The notes under the pieces were generated by a model, which was not told where the DNA came from, made no database searches, and saw only the letters and a list, made by a program, of their open reading frames with translations. Below, piece by piece: positions 1 to 5,292 of a stretch of DNA of 5,292 nt (positions are counted from its first letter, which is position 1; every line of letters starts with the position of its first letter). A program made the translations under genes and the position numbers. The stretch is from Clostridiales bacterium (GTDB taxonomy: Bacteria > Bacillota > Clostridia > Lachnospirales > WRAX01), in contig JAISHX010000030.1 in assembly GCA_031262335.1 (NCBI GenBank), forward strand, positions 1 through 5,292. Reading direction: 5' to 3'.

Positions 1-384
1 ACAGCATCACTCAAACTTTCCGACGAAAGCGACGCGCTTAATTCGGGAGTAGAAATTTCCGCACAAATGCCCGGAAAAAACCTTAAAAGCATGTCATTGT
101 TTTCCGGCGGAGAACGTGCATTGACGGCAATCGCTTTGTTGTTCGGCATACTCAAGATTAACCCTTCGCCTTTTTGTATTCTTGATGAAATTGAGGCGGC
201 TCTTGACGATGCAAATGTCGGGCGTTTTGCAAACTTCCTCAAAGCATTAAAAGATATACAATTTATTGTTATAACTCACAGAAAAGGCACAATGGAAGCC
301 GCCGATGTTTTGTACGGCGTAACAATGCAGGAATTTGGTATTTCCAAACTTGTAAGCGTAAGTTTTGAGGAGGTTGCAATATGA
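1..384 (+). CDS. smc: Chromosome partition protein SMC, C-terminal end (5' end outside window)
   Basis: This is the last 127 residues of an SMC ATPase; the reading frame is open from base 1, so the N-terminal head, the coiled coils and the hinge lie upstream. Seen in the fragment: the ABC signature SLFSGGERALTAIALLF (residues 32-48), a hydrophobic Walker B strand ending in the Asp62-Glu63 pair (CILDEIEAALDD), a D-loop around residues 67-73, and the switch histidine His93 in VITHRKGTME. This order and the ALTAIALLF stretch are diagnostic of bacterial SMC rather than RecN or SbcC. In the family, two such heads close around ATP and, with ScpA and ScpB, compact and segregate the chromosome. The signature reads L-F-S-G-G-E, whereas I would expect L-L-S-G-G-E. 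The stop overlaps the next gene by 4 nt (ATGA), which suggests translational coupling. The ATG at 67 is internal and is not a start. Confidence 0.96.
   Translation, partial: TASLKLSDESDALNSGVEISAQMPGKNLKSMSLFSGGERALTAIALLFGILKINPSPFCILDEIEAALDDANVGRFANFLKALKDIQFIVITHRKGTMEAADVLYGVTMQEFGISKLVSVSFEEVAI
367..373 (+). promoter_or_regulatory. Ribosome binding site of the RNA methyltransferase gene
   Basis: GAGGAGG lies inside the last codons of smc, with 7 nt between it and the ATG at 381. It fixes the start of the methyltransferase and supports re-initiation by ribosomes that finish smc. Confidence 0.85.
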
Positions 385-1232
385 GTGACTTGACAGATTT
401 TAATCAAATCATTGATAAATATGAAAGAAAAATACGTTTGGCAGGCAAACAAAATCCTGTTGTGCGGCATGCTAAATCATTGCTTTCCAATACGAAACCG
501 AATCCGCGACGTTTTATTGTAATTGAAGGAATTTGGGCATTCAATATGGCGGAACGCGCCGGTATCCGTGTTATAAATTTTATTGCCGCGCCGGAATGTA
601 TTTACAGTCCTGATGCCCTTGCCCTTGCCGAGAAATTTGCTATGCTCGCCGAAGATATAAATATTGTGTCAAAAAAAGTTTTTTGCTCTCTTTCCGAACG
701 TGACGAGCCGGACGGACTTATGGCGGTTTGCCTTTTTCCCGATTGGAGTCTTGATTCAATAAAAACCGAAAATGCGGTTGTTATGGTGCTTGACGGGCTT
801 GAAATTCCCGGCAATATCGGTACGATAATACGTTCGGCGGACGCGGCGGCGGCAGACGCAATTTTTGTATGCAATCGAAAAGCACGTCTGACAAATCCAA
901 AACTTGTCAAAGGAAGTATGGGTGCGATTTTCTTTAAGCCGATAATTGAGTTTGAAACACCTGACGAATGTAAAAACTATTTAATGAACAATAATTACAA
1001 TATTTATCTTACTGATACAAGAGCCGAAAAAAACTACAAAGAATATGACTATTCAGGAAATACGGCTATTATTATCGGGTCGGAACGTTACGGCATTAGC
1101 CGCGGCTGGTACGATGATAAGGTGAAATTGCTTTCTGTGCCGATGCTTGGCGTTTGTGATTCACTTAATGTTGCAATCGCCGCAACAGTGGTCTTATATG
1201 AAGCAAGAATGAAAAAGTCCGGAAAGTTTTAA
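381..1232 (+). CDS. SpoU/TrmH-family RNA 2'-O-ribose methyltransferase
   Basis: The 283-residue protein has the two-part layout of rRNA-modifying SPOUT enzymes. The N-terminal substrate-binding-like region (about residues 20-118) includes NPRRFIVIEGIWAFNMAERAG. The C-terminal SpoU domain (about 132-278) has all three family motifs: motif 1 PGNIGTIIRSA (143-153, with Asn145 and the presumed catalytic Arg151), motif 2 IIIGSERYGIS (230-240), and motif 3 from SVPM (252) through SLNVAIAAT (261-269). In the family, motifs 2 and 3 form the trefoil knot that binds S-adenosylmethionine, and the enzyme acts as a dimer on a ribose 2'-OH of 23S rRNA or tRNA. The exact nucleotide cannot be read from sequence. 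The layout resembles 23S rRNA enzymes (RlmB, AviRb or thiostrepton-resistance type) more than tRNA Gm18 TrmH. It starts at an ATG overlapping the smc stop, behind GAGGAGG. A resistance role is possible, but the operon position favours housekeeping. Confidence 0.9.
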   Translation: MSDLTDFNQIIDKYERKIRLAGKQNPVVRHAKSLLSNTKPNPRRFIVIEGIWAFNMAERAGIRVINFIAAPECIYSPDALALAEKFAMLAEDINIVSKKVFCSLSERDEPDGLMAVCLFPDWSLDSIKTENAVVMVLDGLEIPGNIGTIIRSADAAAADAIFVCNRKARLTNPKLVKGSMGAIFFKPIIEFETPDECKNYLMNNNYNIYLTDTRAEKNYKEYDYSGNTAIIIGSERYGISRGWYDDKVKLLSVPMLGVCDSLNVAIAATVVLYEARMKKSGKF

Positions 1233-1240
1233 TAATTATA

Positions 1241-1246
1241 AAGGAT
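1241..1246 (+). promoter_or_regulatory. Possible ribosome binding site upstream of the small Cys-motif gene
   Basis: AAGGAT lies in the 24-nt gap after the methyltransferase. It is 10 nt from the TTG at 1257, which is long, and lies directly before two out-of-frame ATG codons at 1247 and 1250. Its weak match to the annotated start is part of the start problem described in the findings. Confidence 0.4.
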
Positions 1247-1256
1247 ATGATGGAAT

Positions 1257-1715
1257 TTGGATACATTATCATTTGAAAAAGTAGAACAAAAGGTCAATGA
1301 ATCGTATTATACTTTAGCCAAAATTATAATAAACGGAAAACCTTTTATTGAAATTGTCAAAGATTACGAATTACCTTTTACAGACAAAAGTGATGTAGTA
1401 GAATTAGCGGGAAGTTATATGTCAGCACCTGCGAAATACCTTTATGACATGTTGACATACAATGAAAAATGTCAAACATACGATGATGAAATTCCAATAT
1501 TGATATGCCGATGCGGTGCCGAAGGTTGTTGGGATTTGATTGCTACTGTCGAAGATAAAGGGTCTGTGATTGTTTGGAAAGATATCCATAATCCCCGCCG
1601 TTCATCACCTACTCCTCAGCGTACTTCTTTTTGGGACTATAAAAATTTTCCGTCTTTCTGTTTTGATAAGCAACAGTATAATTATGCAATTGAAGAATTA
1701 GGTAAATTTTTCTAA
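1257..1715 (+). CDS. Uncharacterised small protein with CxCGxxGCW motif
   Basis: I do not recognise a named family. The predicted protein is 152 residues, acidic to neutral, with no signal peptide or membrane segment, so probably cytoplasmic. Its hallmark is a cysteine cluster, CRCGAEGCWDL (Cys84, Cys86, Cys91), followed by alternating hydrophobic residues (SVIVWKDIHNPRR, 103-115) and a C-terminal aromatic block (FWDYKNFPSFCFDKQQY, 125-141). I recall scattered hypothetical proteins with a similar C-x-C-G-x-x-G-C-W, then W, then P-x-R, then F-D-xx-Q-Y order, from memory only. The cysteines could bind metal, but a fourth ligand is not obvious (Cys72, His111 and Cys135 are candidates). GC is about 33% by hand count and leucine codons are mostly TTA/TTG (8 of 9), unlike the flanking genes, which suggests a later insertion. 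The only in-frame start near the 5' end is TTG at 1257, because an in-frame stop sits at 1248-1250. Confidence 0.7.
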   Translation: MDTLSFEKVEQKVNESYYTLAKIIINGKPFIEIVKDYELPFTDKSDVVELAGSYMSAPAKYLYDMLTYNEKCQTYDDEIPILICRCGAEGCWDLIATVEDKGSVIVWKDIHNPRRSSPTPQRTSFWDYKNFPSFCFDKQQYNYAIEELGKFF

Positions 1716-1721
1716 AATACA

Positions 1722-1727
1722 GAGGTG
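1722..1727 (+). promoter_or_regulatory. Ribosome binding site that decides the ftsY start
   Basis: GAGGTG pairs with the 16S rRNA tail and places the ATG at 1731 at normal distance. The in-frame GTG at 1725-1727 is part of this site and therefore cannot sensibly be the start codon. Confidence 0.8.
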
Positions 1728-1730
1728 TCT

Positions 1731-2660
1731 ATGATTGAAGAGAAAAAAGGTATTTTTTCAAAAATAAAAGAAGGACTGCAAAAAACGCGCCAAAATATAA
1801 TTTCCGGCGTTGAAAGTGTTTTTAAGGGATTTTCCAAAATAGACGACGAACTCTTTGACGAGCTTGAAGAATCTCTGATTCTTGCCGATGTCGGAGCCCA
1901 GACTTCTGCCTCATTAACTCAAACATTGCGCGAACGTGCCAAACGGGAGAAAATTTCATCACCGGCAGATTTACGCGCCGTCCTGATTCAGGAAATAGAA
2001 AAAATTCTGCTTTCCGAAACGCCGTTTGAACTTACATCTCCGTCAGTATTACTTGTAATCGGTGTAAACGGGGCAGGCAAAACAACTTCTATCGGCAAAC
2101 TTGCATCATTTTATAAAAATTGCGGAAAAAGAGTTATTCTTGCGGCAGCAGATACTTTTCGCGCCGCCGCCGCCGAACAGCTCGAAATATGGGGCAGACG
2201 CGCTGATGTTCCCGTAATTCGTAAAGAACAGGGAGCCGACCCCGCATCTGTCGTATTTGACGCTATTGCGTCCGCAAAAGCAAAACGTGCTGATATTCTC
2301 ATTTGCGATACAGCAGGCAGACTTCAGAATAAGAAAAATCTTATGGAGGAGCTGAAAAAGATTTCGCGCATAATTAACCGTGAGTTTGCGGACGCGCATA
2401 TCGAAACACTTCTTGTTCTTGACGCGACAACCGGACAAAATGCTGTAAGTCAGGCAAAAGTATTTAAAGAAGCCTCCGCAGTCACAGGCGTAATTCTTAC
2501 AAAACTTGACGGAACAGCAAAAGGCGGCGTTGTTATTTCAATAAAAAATGAACTTGAATTGCCTGTCAGATTTATCGGTATTGGTGAAAGTGTTGACGAT
2601 TTGCGTCCGTTTGATGCAAAAGAATTTGCCGAAGCAATTTTTGGGGAGGATGAAAATTGA
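1731..2660 (+). CDS. ftsY: Signal recognition particle receptor FtsY
   Basis: FtsY is the SRP-GTPase that docks the Ffh-ribosome complex at the membrane so that membrane proteins are inserted by SecYEG. The 309-residue protein starts with a short basic/amphipathic stretch (about residues 1-35), then the N domain helices (about 36-100, including the LADVG loop) and the G domain. The GTPase motifs are all present: P-loop GVNGAGKTT (111-119), DTFRAAAAEQL (141-151), DTAGRL (193-198), the guanine-specificity motif TKLD (257-260) followed by GTAKGG, and the closing GIGE...DDLRPFDAKEFAEAIFG. The DDLRPF end and the lack of an M domain separate it from Ffh. The long acidic A region of enterobacterial FtsY is absent, as usual in Bacillota. 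It follows the small Cys-motif gene by 15 nt and its stop overlaps the next start, so it is cotranscribed with both neighbours. Confidence 0.97.
   Translation: MIEEKKGIFSKIKEGLQKTRQNIISGVESVFKGFSKIDDELFDELEESLILADVGAQTSASLTQTLRERAKREKISSPADLRAVLIQEIEKILLSETPFELTSPSVLLVIGVNGAGKTTSIGKLASFYKNCGKRVILAAADTFRAAAAEQLEIWGRRADVPVIRKEQGADPASVVFDAIASAKAKRADILICDTAGRLQNKKNLMEELKKISRIINREFADAHIETLLVLDATTGQNAVSQAKVFKEASAVTGVILTKLDGTAKGGVVISIKNELELPVRFIGIGESVDDLRPFDAKEFAEAIFGEDEN
2643..2650 (+). promoter_or_regulatory. Strong ribosome binding site for the ACT-domain gene
   Basis: GGGGAGGA, inside the last ftsY codons, lies 6 nt before the TTG at 2657. Its strength and spacing justify the non-ATG start; the next in-frame ATG (2717) would remove the first ACT strand. 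Confidence 0.8.
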
Positions 2661-2920
2661 AAGGAATTATAACCGTTATCGGATATGACAAAGTCGGAAT
2701 AATAGCAAAAATTTGTATGTTTCTTTCGGAAAGCGGCATAAACGTTTTGGATATTTCTCAAACAATCGTACAGGGCTTTTTTAATATGCTTATGATTGTT
2801 GATATGACAGACAAAGAATTTTCGGAAATTGACGCACACTTGCAAAATTTAGGAGAAGAAATTGGCGTGTCGGTTAAACTCCAAAGTGAGGAGATTTTTA
2901 ACGCGATGCACAGAATATAG
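2657..2920 (+). CDS. UPF0237 family ACT-domain protein
   Basis: This is an 87-residue protein that is essentially a single ACT domain (beta-alpha-beta-beta-alpha-beta). Seen: the first strand [11 protein letters not shown], the loop-helix start DKVGIIAKI (11-19), the second strand with [12 protein letters not shown] (31-42), MLMIVDM (44-50), a helix from about 53 to 70, and the last strand plus tail [17 protein letters not shown] (71-87), which is typical of UPF0237. ACT domains usually bind small ligands such as amino acids and act as regulatory modules, often as dimers; the ligand of this family is not known to me. The TTG start overlaps the ftsY stop (TTGA), and the stop TAG is part of the ribosome site of the next gene, so three genes are translationally linked. 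In many Firmicutes this gene precedes a UPF0210 gene, as it does here, so a regulator-enzyme pair is a reasonable inference. Confidence 0.93.
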   Translation: MKGIITVIGYDKVGIIAKICMFLSESGINVLDISQTIVQGFFNMLMIVDMTDKEFSEIDAHLQNLGEEIGVSVKLQSEEIFNAMHRI

Positions 2921-2928
2921 GTGAAACT

Positions 2929-4287
2929 ATGATTTCCAGAGATGAAATTAAAGAAACAAACAGAATGATTGAACATTCCAACCTTGATGTTCGTACTATA
3001 ACAATGGGCATAAGTTTACTTGACTGTGCAAATTCTGATGAAAAAATATTCTGCCAAAAAATATATGACAAAATTACAACTTGTGCCAAAAACCTTGTTT
3101 CTGTCGGTGACGAAATAGCCCGTGAATTGGGCGTGCCTGTCGTAAACAAAAGAATTTCGATTACGCCGATTGCAATTGCCGCCGCCGGAGTAAACACTTC
3201 TGACTATGTAAATATTGCAAAAACTCTTGACAGAGCGGCTGCCGAAACAGGCGTAAACTTTATCGGCGGATTCGGAGCACTTGTTCAAAAAGGTAGCGCG
3301 TCAGGCGACATCAAACTTATTGAAAGTATTCCGGCTGCGCTTGCACATACAGAACGCGTTTGTTCATCATTAAATGTTGCGTCAACACGAAGCGGCATAA
3401 ATATGGACGCGGTTGCCCAAACAGGCAAAATAATTAAGCAAATGGCTGAACTGACAAAAGCCGGAGATTCAATTGCATGTGCAAAGTTTGTTGTCTTTTG
3501 CAATGCCGCAGAAGATAATCCGTTTATGGCAGGGGCTTTTCACGGTGTTTCGGAACGTGATTGCGTAATAAATGTAGGTGTAAGCGGTCCGGGCGTTGTT
3601 AAATCCGCTTTGGAAAGTGTTCGTGGTGCGGACTTTGAAACTTTATGTGAAACAATAAAACGAACAGCGTTCAAAATAACACGCGTCGGGCAACTTGTTG
3701 CACAGGAAGCAGCAAAAAGACTTAATGTTCCGTTTGGGATAATAGACTTGTCGCTTGCTCCTACTCCGGCAATCGGCGACAGTATCGCCGAAATTTTTGC
3801 TGAAATGGGAATACCTTTTGCGGGTGCGCCCGGAACAACTGCCGCACTTGCAATTCTGAATGATAATGTAAAAAAAGGCGGAGTAATGGCATCTTCATAT
3901 GTCGGAGGGCTTTCGGGTGCATTTATTCCAGTCAGCGAGGACCATGCCATGGCACACGCGGCAGAAATCGGCGCACTTACTCTCGAAAAACTTGAGGCAA
4001 TGACGGCTGTTTGTTCTGTCGGACTTGATATGGTTGCCGTCCCCGGAGATACGGACGCGGACACTATTTCCGGAATAATTGCGGATGAAATGGCAATCGG
4101 AATGATAAATAACAAAACAACCGCTGTAAGAATTATCCCTGTTATCGGTAAAAAAGCCGGCGACCGTGCAGAGTTCGGCGGACTTTTGGGAAGTGCTCCG
4201 ATTATGCCTGTAAGTAAGTTTTCGTGTGCTGATTTTATTCGGCGCGGAGGAAGGATTCCGGCTCCGATACACAGTTTTAAAAATTAA
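2929..4287 (+). CDS. UPF0210 (DUF711, 'PFL family') protein
   Basis: The 452-residue length matches the family (about 450). Conserved blocks seen in order: [15 protein letters not shown] (19-33), [15 protein letters not shown] (73-87), [11 protein letters not shown] (112-122), [15 protein letters not shown] (152-166), [16 protein letters not shown] (191-206), [10 protein letters not shown] (215-224), [14 protein letters not shown] (276-289), [12 protein letters not shown] (299-310), SEDHAMA (336-342), [15 protein letters not shown] (361-375), and the tail [15 protein letters not shown] (436-450). No transmembrane or signal segment is evident. The family is often labelled PFL-like because of fold resemblance to pyruvate formate-lyase, but I see no glycyl-radical motif (RVxGY type), so a radical mechanism is not supported. 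Conserved acidic residues, His205 and Cys191/Cys362 are candidate active-site residues by inference. The ATG start follows AGGTGA (2919-2924), 8 nt after the UPF0237 stop. Function is unknown. Confidence 0.95.
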   Translation: MISRDEIKETNRMIEHSNLDVRTITMGISLLDCANSDEKIFCQKIYDKITTCAKNLVSVGDEIARELGVPVVNKRISITPIAIAAAGVNTSDYVNIAKTLDRAAAETGVNFIGGFGALVQKGSASGDIKLIESIPAALAHTERVCSSLNVASTRSGINMDAVAQTGKIIKQMAELTKAGDSIACAKFVVFCNAAEDNPFMAGAFHGVSERDCVINVGVSGPGVVKSALESVRGADFETLCETIKRTAFKITRVGQLVAQEAAKRLNVPFGIIDLSLAPTPAIGDSIAEIFAEMGIPFAGAPGTTAALAILNDNVKKGGVMASSYVGGLSGAFIPVSEDHAMAHAAEIGALTLEKLEAMTAVCSVGLDMVAVPGDTDADTISGIIADEMAIGMINNKTTAVRIIPVIGKKAGDRAEFGGLLGSAPIMPVSKFSCADFIRRGGRIPAPIHSFKN

Positions 4288-4345
4288 ATTAAGAACCTGT
4301 ATTCAGCAACGTATATATCAGTTAAACAACTATAAAAACAAAAAT
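4288..4345 (+). other. Convergent intergenic gap, no plus-strand terminator seen
   Basis: This AT-rich stretch after the UPF0210 stop contains only a weak AGTT/AACT mini-stem near 4319-4332 and no GC-rich hairpin followed by T residues on the plus strand. Its A-rich right end (4332-4345) is the T-tract of the gpmI terminator when read on the other strand. Confidence 0.6.
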
Positions 4346-4377
4346 CCCGCGGCTACCTAAGAGAATCAGCCGCGGGG
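4334..4377 (-). terminator. Rho-independent terminator of gpmI
   Basis: A perfect 9-bp GC-rich stem is formed by CCCGCGGCT (4346-4354) and AGCCGCGGG (4368-4376), extended by a T-G pair (4345/4377), around a 13-nt loop. Read on the minus strand, the stem is followed by ATTTTTGTTTTT (4345 down to 4334), a good U-tract. On the plus strand the stem is followed by GAACATATT, with no U-tract, so termination is expected mainly for gpmI. The hairpin begins 6 nt after the gpmI stop codon. Confidence 0.92.
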
Positions 4378-4383
4378 AACATA

Positions 4384-5292
4384 TTACTGTATTACACTTT
4401 CCTCCCATGAAACGGGTTTTTCTATCCCAAGCATCTGAACGACAGTTGCGGCAACATTTGCAAGTCCAAAACTGCCTTCTTTTATCTTATAATCTGCATC
4501 TTTATCAACAATAATAAACGGCACAGGATTAAGCGTATGTGAAGTTTTTGGTGCAATATCGCCTTTTTTTGATTTCTCATACATTTCATCTGCGTTGCCA
4601 TGGTCTGCTGTAATTATCAAAGCCGAGCCTGTTTCTTCGGCTGTTTTAAGTATGCGTGCAAGGCAGAGGTCAACCGCCTCAACAGCAATGACAGCAGCGT
4701 CAAAGTTCCCTGTATGACCAACCATATCTCCGTTCGGGAAATTCGCACGAATAAAGCCGTACTCGCCGGATTTTGCCGCCTCAATAACTTTATCTGTCAC
4801 TTCGGCACATTTCATCCACGGGCGTTCGTCAAAGCTAACCCTGTCAGACGGAATTTCCTCAAAAACTTCAAGTTGTTCAGAGAACTTTTCGTTTCGGTTT
4901 CCGTTCCAAAAGTAAGTCACATGACCGAATTTCTGTGTTTCGGAAACGGCATACTGCTTAACGCCGTTTGCAACAAGCGTTTCCGAAAGAGTGTGTTTTA
5001 TTTTCGGCGGCTCTACAAGGAACTTCTGCGGAATTTTCAAGTCGCCGTCATACTGTAACATACCTGCATATAGAACATCAGGTTTTTTTACTCTGTCAAA
5101 TTTGTCGAATTTTTCATCATCAAATGCACGGCTTATTTCCAAAGCGCGGTCGCCGCGGAAATTAAAGAGAATAACACTATCGCCGTCCTCAATTCTCCCT
5201 ACAGGATTGTCATTTTGGGCAATGACAAACGGGGGAAGGTCTTGGTCGATAATATTTTCATGTTCGGCACGGAATTTTGTTATTGCTTCGGT
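4384..5292 (-). CDS. gpmI: 2,3-bisphosphoglycerate-independent phosphoglycerate mutase, C-terminal part
   Basis: GpmI interconverts 3- and 2-phosphoglycerate in glycolysis, using two divalent metal ions (typically Mn) and a phosphoserine intermediate. The window holds the last 302 residues; the frame stays open to the window edge and the N-terminal metal ligand and nucleophilic Ser lie outside. Seen in the fragment: GDSVILFNFRGDRALEISRAF with Arg46 and Arg49 (substrate pocket), SETQKFGHVTYFWNG with Lys121, PNGDMVGH with Asp189 and His193, TADHGNADEM with Asp230 and His231, and KTSHTLNPVPF with His252. These match the metal and substrate residues known for iPGM, so this part looks intact. The wording KTSHTLNPVPF and FNFRGDRALEISRAF suggests the long iPGM branch (about 550 residues, also in plants and trypanosomatids) rather than the roughly 510-residue Bacillus type; that is from memory. 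The TTG at 5142 is an internal Leu codon. Confidence 0.95.
   Translation of the reverse strand, partial: TEAITKFRAEHENIIDQDLPPFVIAQNDNPVGRIEDGDSVILFNFRGDRALEISRAFDDEKFDKFDRVKKPDVLYAGMLQYDGDLKIPQKFLVEPPKIKHTLSETLVANGVKQYAVSETQKFGHVTYFWNGNRNEKFSEQLEVFEEIPSDRVSFDERPWMKCAEVTDKVIEAAKSGEYGFIRANFPNGDMVGHTGNFDAAVIAVEAVDLCLARILKTAEETGSALIITADHGNADEMYEKSKKGDIAPKTSHTLNPVPFIIVDKDADYKIKEGSFGLANVAATVVQMLGIEKPVSWEESVIQ

Noticed and set aside
67..69. ATG at 67 as the start of a separate 105-residue gene
   Set aside because: The frame is open from base 1 and the residues before it continue the SMC C-terminal head.
836..860. GCG-rich repeat-like stretch in the methyltransferase
   Set aside because: It encodes an Ala-rich helix (SADAAAADA) just after SpoU motif 1, which is usual for the family.
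1725..1730. GTG at 1725 as the ftsY start
   Set aside because: The GTG is part of the GAGGTG ribosome site for the ATG at 1731, so using it would leave no site upstream.
2159..2176. GCC/GCG triplet repeat
   Set aside because: It encodes the FRAAAAEQ part of the conserved FtsY DTFRAAAAEQL motif and needs no other explanation.
3540..4115. Minus-strand open frame of 191 residues opposite the UPF0210 gene
   Set aside because: It lies entirely inside a well-conserved gene on the other strand, is rich in Ser, Ala, Ile and Pro as expected of an antisense shadow, and has no recognisable motif.
4346..4376. Hairpin as an attachment site or small RNA
   Set aside because: Its position directly after the gpmI stop and the T-rich tract on the minus strand explain it fully as a terminator.
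4600..5058. Plus-strand open frame of 152 residues opposite gpmI
   Set aside because: It overlaps the conserved gpmI catalytic region, its Cys- and Phe-rich composition is typical of a reverse reading, and no convincing ribosome site was seen.
1..5292. CRISPR array, insertion sequence, tRNA or rRNA gene, riboswitch
   Set aside because: No spaced direct repeats, terminal inverted repeats, transposase, cloverleaf or long untranslated leader was seen; nearly all bases are coding.

Overview
The window looks like chromosomal housekeeping DNA from a low-to-mid GC Gram-positive, most likely a member of the Clostridia (Bacillota). Four things point there: smc lies upstream of ftsY, FtsY is short and has no long acidic N-terminal region, a UPF0237 ACT-domain gene is paired with a UPF0210 gene, and strong GGAGG ribosome sites are combined with frequent gene overlaps. 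The lineage is an inference from gene content and order.

The plus strand from 1 to 4287 reads as one tightly packed operon. It holds the C-terminal end of smc (1-384), a SpoU/TrmH-family RNA 2'-O-methyltransferase overlapping smc by 4 nt (381-1232), a small unrecognised cysteine-motif protein (1257-1715), ftsY (1731-2660), a UPF0237 ACT-domain protein whose TTG start overlaps the ftsY stop (2657-2920), and a UPF0210/DUF711 protein (2929-4287). No internal promoter or terminator is visible. SMC serves chromosome compaction, the methyltransferase serves rRNA or tRNA, and FtsY serves membrane targeting by the SRP pathway. The last two genes are a conserved pair of unknown function.

The minus strand carries the 3' part of gpmI (4384-5292, running off the window), the cofactor-independent phosphoglycerate mutase of glycolysis. 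It converges on the operon. The 96-nt gap between them (4288-4383) holds a strong hairpin followed by a T-rich tract only in the minus direction, so it is the gpmI terminator. The plus-strand operon has no clear intrinsic terminator here.

I did not find a dramatic new system. The item most worth following is the small protein at 1257-1715. It is AT-richer than its neighbours (about 33% GC by hand count), uses different leucine codons, carries a CxCGxxGCW motif, and sits between smc/methyltransferase and ftsY. Its start is also problematic, and one extra T would explain that.
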